64,000 nucleotides of DNA from Rhizobium sp. SSA_523 (GCF_030435705.1 NZ_CP129382.1:3280501-3344500); one strand, 5' to 3'; shown: positions 30,682 through 40,275, counted from the first letter of the stretch. The notes: a model not told the origin generated them from the sequence alone. Numbers and translations: made by a program.

Positions 30682-31494
30682 ATGATGAACAATATATCAA
30701 CGATGAATACGACGACTACGAAGGCAGCAGTCATGATCGACTCCAAGATTTCCGCGCGCAACGTCCAGGTCTTTTATGGCGAGAAGCAAGCGATCCGCGA
30801 TGTGAATATCGAAATCCGGCCGCGCTCGGTCACGGCCTTCATCGGTCCGTCGGGTTGCGGCAAGTCGACCTTCCTGCGCTGCATCAACCGGATGAACGAC
30901 ACGATCGACAGCTGCCGGGTGGAAGGCAATATCCTCATCGACGGCGAGAACATCTATGATCCCAAGGTGGATCCGGTGCAGCTGCGGGCGAAGGTCGGCA
31001 TGGTCTTCCAGAAGCCCAATCCGTTTCCGAAATCCATCTATGAGAACGTGGCCTATGGCCCGCGCATTCATGGCCTTGCGCGCAAGAAGTCAGACCTCGA
31101 CGAGATCGTCGCATCCTCCCTGCAGAAGGCGGGGCTTTGGAATGAAGTGAAGGATCGCCTGCATGAATCGGGCACCGGTCTGTCCGGCGGCCAGCAGCAG
31201 CGTCTGTGCATTGCCCGCGCGGTTGCCGTATCGCCGGAAATCATCCTGATGGACGAGCCTTGCTCGGCTCTCGATCCGATCGCCACGGCCAAGGTGGAGG
31301 AGCTGATCCACGAGTTGCGGACGAATTTCACCATCGTGATCGTCACCCATTCCATGCAGCAGGCGGCGCGCGTCTCCCAGCGCACCGCCATGTTCCATCT
31401 GGGCCTGCTGGTCGAGGAGAACGACACCGACAAGATGTTCACCAATCCAGACGATCAGCGCACACAGGATTACATCATGGGCCGTTTCGGCTGA
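30682..31494 (+). CDS. pstB: phosphate ABC transporter ATPase
   Basis: 270 aa from ATG 30682, preceded by GGGAG. Walker [20 protein letters not shown] is the PstB form. Signature [14 protein letters not shown], Walker [13 protein letters not shown], and the H-loop in [14 protein letters not shown] are all intact. ATP hydrolysis drives phosphate uptake. The start is ambiguous between several ATGs in a Met/Thr-rich leader ([13 protein letters not shown]). Confidence 0.96.
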   Translation: MMNNISTMNTTTTKAAVMIDSKISARNVQVFYGEKQAIRDVNIEIRPRSVTAFIGPSGCGKSTFLRCINRMNDTIDSCRVEGNILIDGENIYDPKVDPVQLRAKVGMVFQKPNPFPKSIYENVAYGPRIHGLARKKSDLDEIVASSLQKAGLWNEVKDRLHESGTGLSGGQQQRLCIARAVAVSPEIILMDEPCSALDPIATAKVEELIHELRTNFTIVIVTHSMQQAARVSQRTAMFHLGLLVEENDTDKMFTNPDDQRTQDYIMGRFG

Positions 31495-31548
31495 GGCCTT
31501 TCGCTTCGCCTGAAGCCTGCCGATCAACTCTATTCCCGAGGAAGCATC

Positions 31549-32262
31549 ATGTCCCCCACCCATATCCTCTCGGCCTTTGACGAGGACCTGAAATATCTGA
31601 ACCGCCGCATATCGGAAATGGGCGGGCTTGCGGAGCAGATGTGCTCCGATGCGGTGCGTGCGCTGGTGAATTCTGACAGCGCCCTGGCTCAGAAGGTGAT
31701 CTCGGACGATGTGATTCTCGATCATGCCGAGCGCGAGATCCAGGAAAAGTCGATCGTGACGATCGCCCGCCGCCAGCCCATGGCGGGCGATCTGCGCGAG
31801 ATCGTCGGCATCCTGCGCATTGCTTCGGATCTGGAGCGGGTCGGTGATCTGGGCAAGAACACTGCCAAGCGGGTGATTGCAGTTCAGGGCACGGGCGTGC
31901 CGCGCAAGCTGGCGCGGGGGCTGGAGCATCTCTCGGATCTGGCGCTGGTACAGCTGAAGGAAGTGCTGGACGTCTTTTCCAGCCGTTCGGTGGAGAAGGC
32001 CGAGGCGATCCGCCAGCGCGACGAGGAAATCGATGCGATGTACACCTCGCTGTTCCGCGAACTCCTGACCTATATGATGGAAGATCCCCGCAACATCACC
32101 ACCTGCACGCATCTCCTGTTCTGCGCCAAGAACATAGAGCGCATCGGCGACCATGCCACGAACATTGCCGAGACCATTTATTACATCGCCACCGGTGCGG
32201 CGCCGGAGGGCGAGCGCCCGAAGGATGACACGTCGAACATGCTGGGTGCCGTTGCCGAATAA
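31549..32262 (+). CDS. phoU: phosphate signalling protein
   Basis: 237 aa all-helical protein with two PhoU repeats, each with a metal-binding E/DxxxD-type element (for example DLERVGDLGKN and NIERIGDHATN). It links Pst transport status to PhoR and represses the regulon when phosphate is plentiful. 54 bp after pstB. Confidence 0.96.
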   Translation: MSPTHILSAFDEDLKYLNRRISEMGGLAEQMCSDAVRALVNSDSALAQKVISDDVILDHAEREIQEKSIVTIARRQPMAGDLREIVGILRIASDLERVGDLGKNTAKRVIAVQGTGVPRKLARGLEHLSDLALVQLKEVLDVFSSRSVEKAEAIRQRDEEIDAMYTSLFRELLTYMMEDPRNITTCTHLLFCAKNIERIGDHATNIAETIYYIATGAAPEGERPKDDTSNMLGAVAE

Positions 32263-32300
32263 GGCTGCGATCGGCTGCCAATGTGAAGGATGTGTAAGAC

Positions 32301-32984
32301 ATGCTGCCGAAGATTGCGGTTGTTGAGGATGAGGAAGCGCTGAGCGTGCTCCTGCGTTACAACCTTGAGGCCGAAGGTTATGAGGTGGAGACGATCCTGC
32401 GGGGTGATGAAGCGGAAATCCGGCTTCAGGAGCGCCTGCCGGATCTTCTGATCCTGGACTGGATGCTGCCGGGCGTCTCCGGCATCGAGCTGTGCCGCCG
32501 GCTCCGGATGCGTCCGGAAACGGAGCGCCTGCCGATCATCATGCTGACGGCGCGCGGCGAAGAGAGCGAGCGGGTGCGAGGCTTGGCGACCGGCGCCGAT
32601 GATTACGTGGTTAAGCCTTTCTCGACGCCGGAGCTGATGGCGCGGGTGAAGGCCATGCTGCGCCGGGCGCGCCCGGAAGTGCTCTCCTCCGTCCTGCGTT
32701 GCGGCGATATCGAGCTTGATCGCGAAACGCATCGTGTGCATCGCAAGAGCCGCGAAGTGCGCCTGGGGCCGACCGAATTCCGGCTTCTGGAATTCCTGAT
32801 GGCCTCGCCAGGCCGGGTGTTTTCCCGGTCGCAACTGCTGGACGGAGTCTGGGGCCACGATATCTACGTGGACGAACGCACGGTCGATGTGCATGTCGGA
32901 CGTCTGCGCAAGGCGCTCAACTTCTCCAATATGCAGGATGTCATCCGCACCGTGCGCGGCGCAGGCTATTCCATGGAAGCCTGA
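32301..32984 (+). CDS. phoB: phosphate response regulator
   Basis: 227 aa OmpR-family regulator. The receiver domain contains VVEDEEAL, the phosphorylated Asp in ILDWMLPGVSG, and the conserved Lys in VVKPFS. The C-terminal winged helix contains VFSRSQLLDGVWGHD and VDVHVGRLRKAL. It binds the Pho boxes described at 25174 and 26609. 38 bp after phoU, last gene of the locus. Confidence 0.96.
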   Translation: MLPKIAVVEDEEALSVLLRYNLEAEGYEVETILRGDEAEIRLQERLPDLLILDWMLPGVSGIELCRRLRMRPETERLPIIMLTARGEESERVRGLATGADDYVVKPFSTPELMARVKAMLRRARPEVLSSVLRCGDIELDRETHRVHRKSREVRLGPTEFRLLEFLMASPGRVFSRSQLLDGVWGHDIYVDERTVDVHVGRLRKALNFSNMQDVIRTVRGAGYSMEA

Positions 32985-33060
32985 GCCGGCTCTCGATCCG
33001 GTTGGGATCGCGGCGGTGAAGGGCAGAGAGGATGACAGTGCCCTGCCGATCGGCCAATGG

Positions 33061-33087
33061 CGTCGTCACGGTCGTCACGGTCGTCAC
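33061..33087. repeat. 9-bp tandem repeat, three copies
   Basis: (C/G)GTCGTCAC three times in a row, starting 33061, 33070, 33079, followed by a fourth degenerate half. Confidence 0.85.
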
Positions 33088-33220
33088 CGGTGTCGGCGCG
33101 GTGATCCGTCGCGGCCATTAGCGGCTTTCATGTCGGGATCATGGGCAAACGGCTGTCACAGGCGGGATCTGCAATGACCTGGCCTCTCTGATCGACTTGG
33201 CCGGGCCTACCTCACCAAGT

Positions 33221-33357
33221 CAACCTGGCTAAGCCTGCGTGACTGGGCCTGCATGAGCAAGCCTGCCTGACAAAGCCTGCATGACCGGGCCAACCCCACC
33301 AAGCCTGCGTGACTGGTTCTGCATGACCGAGCCCTGCACGACCGAGCCTCATAGGTC
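33221..33357. repeat. ~14-bp degenerate repeat array
   Basis: Variants of GCCTGCNTGACC, separated by AAG or GGG, roughly eight units. A 16-bp stretch AAGCCTGCGTGACTGG is repeated exactly at 33231 and 33301. Confidence 0.75.
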
Positions 33358-33817
33358 CGCTTCTGTCGGATCTCAGCTCGGATGCTCGATATGTGGTTGC
33401 TGGACCTGTGATTGCTGAAAATGCGAATGCTCGACTAAGGCATGATCGCGCTTCGTGTAAGCAAAAGATCAGGGATGGAGATTGCGTGCCCGGGATGCTG
33501 TCGCATCCAGATACCTGCGCCGTGGTGGGGGCTCGGCCTCTCATCGCGAAGCGGCGGCATTTCCGGAATATCAAATGCGCGCTCATGCTTCCGGCGCGAG
33601 CATGCAATGCGCCTTTCATCCCCTCCGCCAGGTCCTGGCAGCCGATCGCACTGCCCGGGGCCGGCCGTCAGGGGTCTTGCGGACCACCGTCCGCAGGACA
33701 TCAGCATTTGGCCGGACATCGCCCGGAGCCGGATGCCTCGCCTCTCAGACCAGACGTTGCGCTGAGCCTGGGTCATGCGCAAGGACCAGCCATCGCGCAG
33801 CAAGCCGAGGCCGGATA

Positions 33818-34372
33818 TCAGGCGCGAGCGACCGAATTGGCAGCCTTGCGCCGCTCCGTCACGGGCTGATAGGCGAGCCGTGCGTGATATTTGCAATAGG
33901 GCGAGCTGTCGCCGCATTCCGCGCCGCAGAAATGAAAATCTTCCTTCAGCGGATCGCCCACGGGCCATTTGCATGTGCGTTCGGTAAGTTCGGTCAGCGC
34001 AAGACGGCGCGCCATGGGAACCACACCGCTCGTCGGAGCGGCCACGGTTTCCACCAGGCCGATCTCGATCTCGTCTCGAGACGCCGCAGATCCCGCCGCG
34101 CGGGTGATTGGGCGGGCGGCGGCGCTCTGCGGAGCGGCGGTCGAACGCGCATTGAAGGTGGAAGGGCGAGGGGAAGCCGTCGGGCGCTTCTGAGTTCGCG
34201 GCTGGGCCGTGTTGCCACCCGCCTTCACGCGGCCGGGCAGGTTCAGCCGGTGCACCTTGCCGATTACGGCATTGCGGCTAACGCCGCCCAATTGCGCGGC
34301 AATCTGGCTCGCGCTCAGGCCTTCCGCCCACAGCCGCTTCAATCTCTCGACGCGTTCGTCATTCCAGTTCAT
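33818..34372 (-). CDS. gcrA: GcrA cell cycle regulator
   Basis: 184 aa. The N-terminal DNA-binding helices read MNWNDERVERLKRLWAEG and SRNAVIGKVHRLNLPGR, the GcrA hallmark. A Pro/Ser/Ala-rich linker follows, then the C-terminal sigma-interaction region with CKWPVGDP and FHFCGAECGDSSPYC. In alphaproteobacteria GcrA binds sigma-70 RNA polymerase at promoters bearing m6A-GANTC. ATG 34372 has GGAGAGA upstream. Its own upstream region is rich in GANTC sites. Confidence 0.95.
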   Translation of the reverse strand: MNWNDERVERLKRLWAEGLSASQIAAQLGGVSRNAVIGKVHRLNLPGRVKAGGNTAQPRTQKRPTASPRPSTFNARSTAAPQSAAARPITRAAGSAASRDEIEIGLVETVAAPTSGVVPMARRLALTELTERTCKWPVGDPLKEDFHFCGAECGDSSPYCKYHARLAYQPVTERRKAANSVARA

Positions 34373-34491
34373 GCTGTCTCTCCGCCATGAGCATACCAGC
34401 AAGACAGAATCTCTCACCGTTACGGCGAAGGGGCTTCGCCGCGCATACTACATCTATACTGTTGGTGACTAGTTCCGCCGCATGCAGTCTA

Positions 34492-34507
34492 GTAATTGAT
34501 CTTTAAC
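34492..34507. promoter_or_regulatory. CtrA-like binding site
   Basis: GTAA-N7-TTAAC, one mismatch to the TTAA-N7-TTAA CtrA consensus, 120 bp upstream of the gcrA start. CtrA is known to repress gcrA in Caulobacter; control here is inferred. Confidence 0.5.
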
Positions 34508-34520
34508 CTAATGGGCGGTG

Positions 34521-34557
34521 GACTCGCTGACAAGAGTCGCTCGAATCAGCGCGAATC
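34521..34557. promoter_or_regulatory. cluster of four GANTC (CcrM) sites
   Basis: GACTC, GAGTC, GAATC and GAATC within 37 bp, where one GANTC per ~256 bp is expected by chance. Two more sites flank at 34407 and 34592. Confidence 0.85.
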
Positions 34558-34801
34558 GATTTTCGGGTTTTCCCCAACTTGCTTCCCGATAGAGTCTTTT
34601 TTGTCACATACCAATGGCGCTGTCCGCCAATCGGGCAGCGGTCGCGCCAAAGGCCTGAAAGCCGCTGGAATGTGCCGCATTTGTTGACAGGTCCCGCCGA
34701 AATGCGGATAGTGCGCCGGCCGCCCGCTGAGGCGGCATTTTTGATTTCTGGCGGTCCTGGTCGCCAGGTTCCTGAGAGATCGCCTGAAGGAGTGCGTCGT
34801 C

Positions 34802-35998
34802 ATGGCTGAAGCTGCGCTTTTCGACACGTTTGCAAGGGCTCCCCTGCGCTTCGAGCGCGGTGAGGGAGTATGGCTCGTGACGGAAACGGGCGAGCGATAT
34901 CTGGATTTTGGTGCCGGCGTGGCCGTGACCTCCTGCGGTCACTCCAATCCGCATCTGGTCAGCGCGCTGAAGGATCAGGCCGAAAAAGTCTGGCACCTGT
35001 CCAATCTGTATGAAATTCCGGAGCAGGAGCGGCTGGCGCGTCGTCTGGTCGAGGCGACGTTCGCCGACAAGGTCTTCTTCACCAATTCCGGTGCGGAAGC
35101 GCTGGAATGCGCGATCAAGACCGCGCGCCGCTATCATTATGCCAAGGGCCAGCCGGACCGGTATCAGATCATCACCTTCGAAGGCGCCTTTCATGGCCGC
35201 ACGATTGCGACGATCGCCGCAGGCGGGCAGGAGAAGTATCTGGAAGGCTTCGGCCCCAAGGCGCCCGGCTTCGACCAAATTCCCTTCGGCGACATGGCTG
35301 CCCTGAAGGCGGCAATCTCGGATCACACGGCAGCGCTGCTGATCGAACCCATCCAGGGTGAAGGCGGCATTCGCGTCGTGTCCAAGGAATTCCTGCGGGA
35401 AATGCGGGCCCTCTGCGCCGAACATGGCATCCTGCTGATCTTCGACGAGGTCCAGACAGGCGTCGGCCGGACCGGCCGGTTCTTCGCCTATGAATGGTCC
35501 GGCGTCACGCCCGATATCATGGCCGTGGCCAAGGGCATTGGCGGCGGCTTTCCCTTCGGCGCCTGCCTGGCGACAGCCGAGGCTGCATCCGGCATGAAGC
35601 CCGGCGTCCACGGCACCACTTATGGCGGCAATCCGCTGGCCATGGCCGTGGGCAATGCCGTGCTGGACATTGTCCTGGCAGAGGGTTTCCTGCAAAACGT
35701 CAATGACGTGGCGCTGGTCTTCCGCCAGGGTCTTGCGGCGCTGAAGGACCGCTTCCCCGATGTCATCGAGGATATCCGCGGCGAAGGCCTGATGCTCGGC
35801 ATCAAGGCGCGCGTGCCGGCTGCCGATCTTGCGGCCGCCATGCGTGACGAGCACATTCTGGGCGTGCCGGCGGGCGACAATGTCATACGTCTGCTGCCGC
35901 CGCTGGTGGTAACTGCCGACGAGGCGCGCGAGGGGCTTTCGCGTATCGAGCGTGCCGCGGCCAAGCTCCAAAGCGAACAGTTGAAGAAAACGGCCTGA
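34802..35998 (+). CDS. argD: acetylornithine aminotransferase
   Basis: 398 aa class-III PLP aminotransferase of arginine synthesis, also able to act as succinyldiaminopimelate aminotransferase. Features: [34 protein letters not shown], the PLP Asp in [14 protein letters not shown], and the Schiff-base Lys in [12 protein letters not shown]. It is followed after 54 bp by argF, the usual rhizobial argD-argF pair. Confidence 0.95.
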   Translation: MAEAALFDTFARAPLRFERGEGVWLVTETGERYLDFGAGVAVTSCGHSNPHLVSALKDQAEKVWHLSNLYEIPEQERLARRLVEATFADKVFFTNSGAEALECAIKTARRYHYAKGQPDRYQIITFEGAFHGRTIATIAAGGQEKYLEGFGPKAPGFDQIPFGDMAALKAAISDHTAALLIEPIQGEGGIRVVSKEFLREMRALCAEHGILLIFDEVQTGVGRTGRFFAYEWSGVTPDIMAVAKGIGGGFPFGACLATAEAASGMKPGVHGTTYGGNPLAMAVGNAVLDIVLAEGFLQNVNDVALVFRQGLAALKDRFPDVIEDIRGEGLMLGIKARVPAADLAAAMRDEHILGVPAGDNVIRLLPPLVVTADEAREGLSRIERAAAKLQSEQLKKTA

Positions 35999-36052
35999 CC
36001 GCCGCCTCTAGGAGAAGCGGGCCGCCGGACGGCGCCCCGGATGGAAAAGATC

Positions 36053-36970
36053 ATGGCATCACCCAAGCATTTTCTCGACCTCTCGACCGTTTCGTCAGAG
36101 GACCTGCGCACCATTCTCAACGATGCGCAAACCCGCAAACGCGCATTGAAGGCCGGAACGGCGGACAAGCCGCTGGCCGGCAAGATGCTGGCGATGATCT
36201 TCGAGAAGCCCTCCACCCGCACGCGCGTATCCTTCGATGTGGGCATGCGCCAGCTGGGCGGCGAGACGCTTTTCCTGTCCGGCACGGAAATGCAGCTGGG
36301 ACGCGCGGAGACGATCGGTGATACCGCCAAGGTGCTGTCGCGCTACGTCGATGCGATCATGATCCGCACTACCGATCACCGCCGTCTGCTCGAACTGGCC
36401 GAACATGCCACCGTGCCTGTCATCAACGGTCTGACGGACGAGACCCATCCCTGCCAGATCATGGCCGACCTCCTGACCTTCGAGGAGCATCGCGGCCCTG
36501 TCACCGGCAAGACCTTCGCCTGGACGGGTGATGGCAATAATGTGCTGCATTCCTTCATCGAAGGTGCGGCCCGCTTCGGGTACCGCATGAACATGGCCGT
36601 GCCGCTTGGGTCCGAGCCGCTCGACAAATATCTCAACTGGGCGCGCAACAATGGCGGCGACATCATGCTCTGCCATGATGCCGAACGCGCCGTCAGCGAT
36701 GTCGACATGGTGGTGACCGATACCTGGGTCTCGATGAACCAGGAGCACAAGGCGCGCGGCCACAACATCTTCCAGCCTTTCCAGGTCAATACCGAACTGA
36801 TGAAGAGGGCGAAAGCGGACGCGCTGTTCATGCATTGCCTGCCCGCCCACCGCGGCGAGGAGGTGACCGACGAAGTGATCGACGGCGCGCAATCCGTGGT
36901 CTTCGATGAGGCGGAAAACCGCCTGCATGCGCAGAAGTCTGTGCTGGCCTGGTGCTTCGGCGTCGTCTGA
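36053..36970 (+). CDS. argF: ornithine carbamoyltransferase
   Basis: 305 aa. Forms citrulline from ornithine and carbamoyl phosphate. Carbamoyl-phosphate loop [11 protein letters not shown], the HPCQ motif in [11 protein letters not shown], and the ornithine-binding [12 protein letters not shown] are intact. Start ATG 36053 has GGAAAAG upstream; ATG 36041 is a possible alternative. Confidence 0.96.
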   Translation: MASPKHFLDLSTVSSEDLRTILNDAQTRKRALKAGTADKPLAGKMLAMIFEKPSTRTRVSFDVGMRQLGGETLFLSGTEMQLGRAETIGDTAKVLSRYVDAIMIRTTDHRRLLELAEHATVPVINGLTDETHPCQIMADLLTFEEHRGPVTGKTFAWTGDGNNVLHSFIEGAARFGYRMNMAVPLGSEPLDKYLNWARNNGGDIMLCHDAERAVSDVDMVVTDTWVSMNQEHKARGHNIFQPFQVNTELMKRAKADALFMHCLPAHRGEEVTDEVIDGAQSVVFDEAENRLHAQKSVLAWCFGVV

Positions 36971-37020
36971 ACGCGTGAGGTGGGACCCGGCAAGGCTTCG
37001 GGAAGCGACGGATGGGGGTC

Positions 37021-37068
37021 GATCTGAGGGCTGATCTGGGGCTTGACCTAAGGGCTGACCTGGGACCG
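37021..37068. repeat. 12-bp tandem repeat, four copies
   Basis: Units GATCTGAGGGCT, GATCTGGGGCTT, GACCTAAGGGCT and GACCTGGGACCG. They lie in the argF-hslO spacer, 50 bp after the argF stop. Confidence 0.85.
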
Positions 37069-37249
37069 GGCCGGCGTCTTGATTTGGCCCGCGCGCGTCA
37101 CCATCTGTCGGTCTTTCAATCCTTGGCATCCGGCCCGTATGGGTTTGGAGGCTTTAACCAGACAGCGTCGGCTTTGTTTGCGCGGCTTAGCGGTTCCGCT
37201 TGGTTTTTGCGTGTGCGAAAAGGGTTTATACGGCGCGAAGGAGCACATC

Positions 37250-38239
37250 ATGGCAGAGGCCATTGTTGACATCAGCGATCTCACCCTGGCGGGTGATGAC
37301 CATGTCGTTCCCTTTCAGATCGAAGGGCTGGATGTGCGCGGCCGTGCCGTGCAACTGGGTCCGCTTCTGAACTCCATCCTCGGCCGGCACAGCTATCCGG
37401 CGCCGGTTGCGCGGCTTCTGGCCGAAGCCATCGTGCTGACGGCACTGATTGGCACCTCGCTGAAATTCGAGGGCCGGTTCACCGTCCAGACGAAGGGCGA
37501 TGGACCGGTGGATCTGCTGGTGGCGGATTTCAGCAGCCCGGAAAGCATGCGCGCCTATGCCCGTTTCGACGAGGAGGCGCTTGCCAATGCCGTTGCGCTC
37601 GGCAAGACGGAGCCGCCGGAGCTTCTCGGTCAGGGCGTTCTGGCCTTCACCATTGATCAGGGCCATGGCATGCAGCCTTATCAGGGCATCGTGCCGCTGG
37701 ACGGCTCGTCGCTGGAGGAGATCGCCGGCGTCTATTTCCGCCAGTCGGAGCAGATCCCGACAAAGGTGCGGCTGGGCGTTGCCGAACTCTTCGATCGTGA
37801 CGAAGAGGGACGGCCGCGTCACAACTGGCGCGCCGGTGGCGTTCTCGCACAGTTCCTGCCGCAGGCACCTGAACGCATGCGTCAGCCGGACCTGCATGGC
37901 GGGGACGGCGATGAAGGCGAGCATCATCACTCCGAGGATGACAGCTGGTCGGAAGCGCGCATGCTGATCGAAACCGTCGATACGGACGAGTTGACGGATC
38001 CGCAGGTGGCGATCGAGCGACTGTTGTATCGGCTGTTCCACGAGCGCGGCGTGCGGATCTACGAGCCGCAGAGCGTGGCGGACCGCTGCAGCTGTTCGCG
38101 CGAGAAGATCAAGGGTGTGCTGGAAGGTTTCTCCGCCGAAGATATCGAAGCCAGCCAGGAAGAGGGAGCGATCGCCGTGACATGCGAATTCTGCTCCACC
38201 ACCTATCGCTATGATGTGACGGAGTTTCAGACCGCCTGA
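37250..38239 (+). CDS. hslO: Hsp33 redox-regulated chaperone
   Basis: 329 aa. The C-terminal zinc/redox switch is present as CSC (in DRCSCSREK) and CEFC, the four cysteines that release zinc and form disulfides under oxidative stress. N-terminal substrate-binding domain includes LLAEAIVLTALIGTSLKF and FTVQTKGDGP. An acidic/His-rich insert (GDEGEHHHSEDD) precedes the linker region. AAGGAG sits just before ATG 37250. Confidence 0.94.
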   Translation: MAEAIVDISDLTLAGDDHVVPFQIEGLDVRGRAVQLGPLLNSILGRHSYPAPVARLLAEAIVLTALIGTSLKFEGRFTVQTKGDGPVDLLVADFSSPESMRAYARFDEEALANAVALGKTEPPELLGQGVLAFTIDQGHGMQPYQGIVPLDGSSLEEIAGVYFRQSEQIPTKVRLGVAELFDRDEEGRPRHNWRAGGVLAQFLPQAPERMRQPDLHGGDGDEGEHHHSEDDSWSEARMLIETVDTDELTDPQVAIERLLYRLFHERGVRIYEPQSVADRCSCSREKIKGVLEGFSAEDIEASQEEGAIAVTCEFCSTTYRYDVTEFQTA

Positions 38240-38270
38240 ACCGCCGATACGCATTCGCCGGTCGCAACAG

Positions 38271-38311
38271 ATCGTTCATGATCCTGCCCGATAGCGCAGG
38301 TCATGAACGAT
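38271..38311. terminator. long inverted repeat between hslO and apaG
   Basis: 17-nt left arm (38271-38287) pairs with the 16-nt right arm (38296-38311) with a single bulged T: ATCGTTCATGA and CCTGC blocks are fully complementary. There is no T-tract. Located between convergent genes, it probably acts as a bidirectional terminator or 3'-end stabiliser. Confidence 0.65.
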
Positions 38312-38351
38312 TCCTGCGGCCGGGAGAGCCTGATCGGGCAACATCCAGCCG

Positions 38352-38744
38352 TCAGTTGAGAACCCGTGCCAGTCCGGGTGAATCGAGCGAAAAGGCCGGA
38401 ATGGTCACGATGAAGGTCTCGCCCTCATCATTTTCCATCTGATAATGGCCGAACATCATGCCGGAGGGCGTGTCCAGCGGGCAGCCGGACGAATATTCAT
38501 AGGTGTCGCCGGGGTTCAGCCTGGGCTGTTCGCCGACCACGCCCGGGCCTTCCACCTCGTCCACAATGCCGTTCTGATCGGTGATGTGCCAATAGCGATG
38601 CACGAGCCGTACGGTCATCGAGGAATGATTGGAAATGACGATGCGATAGCCCCAGACATAGCGGCTCTCTTCCGGATCCGACTGGTCCGCAAGATAGTAA
38701 GGTTCGACGACGACCTCGATATCTCTGGTTAGCGCACGATACAT
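38352..38744 (-). CDS. apaG: ApaG/DUF525 domain protein
   Basis: 130 aa, the standard size. Starts [18 protein letters not shown] and carries [39 protein letters not shown], and the typical C-terminal [13 protein letters not shown]. The fold is a fibronectin-III-like beta sandwich; biochemical role is uncertain (metal and pyrophosphate binding reported for relatives). Near metZ on the same strand, 230 bp apart. Confidence 0.94.
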   Translation of the reverse strand: MYRALTRDIEVVVEPYYLADQSDPEESRYVWGYRIVISNHSSMTVRLVHRYWHITDQNGIVDEVEGPGVVGEQPRLNPGDTYEYSSGCPLDTPSGMMFGHYQMENDEGETFIVTIPAFSLDSPGLARVLN

Positions 38745-38974
38745 GCCGATACCTTCATCTAATCCATAAGGCATATCATATACCTTGGCCGCAAGGTCAA
38801 GAAATGCAACGCCTGCCTGGCGCCGGAGAGGGCAGGGCGGTGGCGGATTGAGCGAAAGCATTCGGTGCCGGCGCAAGGCCGGCTGTCTCCAGCCGGGAAT
38901 GACGAGATGTCTGCTCCCCGGCTCTTCCCTTCAAGCCTGGCCATTGCGCGGGCTGGACGACAGGCCGTCCGGTC

Positions 38975-40159
38975 TCAGGCGGAAATGCGCGACAGCGCGG
39001 CTTCCAGATCTTCGATCAGGTCATCGGCATCCTCGATACCGCAGGACAGCCGAAGCGTTCCGGCGGAAATGCCCAGTTCGGCACGTGCCTCATCCGTCAG
39101 GTTCTTGTGCGTCGTTGTGGCCGGATGGGTGATCAGGCTCTTGGCATCGCCGAGATTGTTGGAGATCTTGATCACCTCCAGTGCATCCTGAAGCGCAAAG
39201 GCGGCATCCTTCCCGCCCTTCAATTCGAAGCAGACGAGGGTTGAGCCGCCGCTCATCTGCCTAGCAATGATATCCGCCTGCGGATGGTCCTTGCGGCCCG
39301 GATAGATCACGCGAGCGACCTTGGAACTGTCTGCCAGCACGTCGGCGACCTTCGCAGCGCTTTCCGTCTGCTGACGCACGCGCAGGGGCAGGGTCTCCAG
39401 ACCCTTCAGCAGCGTCCAGGCATTGAACGGCGACATGGCCGGACCGGTATGGCGGAAATAGTCGTGCAGGTTCTCGTCGATCCATGCCTTGTCGGACAGG
39501 ATCACCCCGCCGAGGCAGCGGCCCTGGCCGTCGATATGCTTGGTGGCGGAATAGACGACCACATGGGCGCCGAGCTCAAGCGGCTTCTGGAAGAGCGGCG
39601 TCGCAAACACATTGTCCACCACAAGCTTCGCACCGATCTGGTTGGCGAGCTTGGCAACGCCCTCGATATCCACCACTTCCAGCGTCGGATTTGTGGGGCT
39701 TTCAAGGAAGAACACCTTGGTGTTCGGGCGGATGGCCGCCTCCCAATTGGCAAGATCGCGACCGTCCACCAATGTGCATTCCACGCCGTAGCGGGGCGCC
39801 AGCGTTTCCACCACATAGCGGCAGGAGCCGAAAAGCGCCCGGGCGGCCACGATGTGATCGCCGGCCTTCACCTGGCAGAGAATTGCGGCCGATACGGCGG
39901 CCATCCCGGATGCGGTGGCGCGGGCATCTTCGGCGCCTTCAAGCGCAATCATGCGCTTTTCGAACATGTCATTGGTGGGGCTGCCGTAACGGGCATAGAT
40001 GAAGCCATCCGTCTCGCCTTTGAAGCGAGCCTCTGCTGCCTCAGAATTCTCGTAGACGAAACCCTGGGTCAGGTAGATGGCTTCGGACGTCTCGCCATAT
40101 TGCGAGCGCAGCGTTCCACCATGGACGAGTTGTGTTGCCGGGCGCCAAGTCTTGCTCAT
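38975..40159 (-). CDS. metZ: O-succinylhomoserine sulfhydrylase
   Basis: 394 aa Cys/Met-metabolism PLP enzyme that makes homocysteine from O-succinylhomoserine (or the acetyl ester) and sulfide. PLP lysine is in VYSATKHIDGQGR. Other family features: IYARYGSPTNDMFE, ATASGMAAVSA, FLESPTNPTLEVVDI and TTTHKNLTDEARAELGI. ATG 40159 is chosen because the longer frame runs through the riboswitch. Controlled by the SAM-II riboswitch immediately upstream. Confidence 0.94.
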   Translation of the reverse strand: MSKTWRPATQLVHGGTLRSQYGETSEAIYLTQGFVYENSEAAEARFKGETDGFIYARYGSPTNDMFEKRMIALEGAEDARATASGMAAVSAAILCQVKAGDHIVAARALFGSCRYVVETLAPRYGVECTLVDGRDLANWEAAIRPNTKVFFLESPTNPTLEVVDIEGVAKLANQIGAKLVVDNVFATPLFQKPLELGAHVVVYSATKHIDGQGRCLGGVILSDKAWIDENLHDYFRHTGPAMSPFNAWTLLKGLETLPLRVRQQTESAAKVADVLADSSKVARVIYPGRKDHPQADIIARQMSGGSTLVCFELKGGKDAAFALQDALEVIKISNNLGDAKSLITHPATTTHKNLTDEARAELGISAGTLRLSCGIEDADDLIEDLEAALSRISA

Positions 40160-40180
40160 TGCGTGTTTCCACCTCGAAAC

Positions 40181-40208
40181 AAAAAAACCGGTCGCAAAGC
40201 GGACCGGT
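40181..40208 (-). terminator. riboswitch-controlled intrinsic terminator
   Basis: Minus strand: 7-bp stem ACCGGTC (40208-40202) with GACCGGT (40193-40187), followed by a run of T. A competing antiterminator pairs GGACCGG (40222-40216) with CCGGTCC (40207-40201), so the two hairpins exclude each other. 21 nt upstream of metZ. Confidence 0.8.
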
Positions 40209-40220
40209 TTCGCACCCGGT

Positions 40221-40275
40221 CCTTTTAGCCACTTGTTTAACGTGGCTGCAAGCCGACCGGCCAAATCACCACGGG
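40221..40275 (-). promoter_or_regulatory. SAM-II riboswitch
   Basis: Minus-strand RNA begins CCCGUGGUGAUUUGG, contains CUUGCAGCCACGUUAAAC, and ends GUGGCUAAAAGG. P1 is CGUGG (40273-40269) with CCACG (40245-40241). These are the conserved blocks of the SAM-II (metA) pseudoknot aptamer found upstream of Met genes in alphaproteobacteria. S-adenosylmethionine binding should turn metZ off. Confidence 0.9.

Larger units (their letters stand above)
32985..33817. other. 833-bp gene-free spacer with repeats
   Basis: The largest gap in the window, between convergent phoB and gcrA. It contains a 9-bp repeat at 33061-33087 and a ~14-bp degenerate array at ~33221-33357. ORFs here (for example 33393-33869) lack a ribosome site and recognisable domains. 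I see no RNA gene. Could be remnant or spacer DNA. Confidence 0.6.
34373..34801. promoter_or_regulatory. gcrA-argD divergent regulatory region
   Basis: 429 bp without a gene. It holds six GANTC sites (34407, 34521, 34534, 34543, 34553, 34592), a CtrA-like site (34492-34507), and a 7-bp inverted repeat GGCGAAG-GGG-CTTCGCC (34424-34440) in the gcrA leader. The argD promoter should be at the right end, but I cannot pick its boxes. Confidence 0.7.

Noticed and set aside
33221..33357. Possible CRISPR array
   Set aside because: Units are ~14 bp, degenerate and without unique spacers; no cas genes nearby.
33393..33869. 158-aa ORF in the phoB-gcrA spacer
   Set aside because: No ribosome site, no domain, and it overlaps gcrA.
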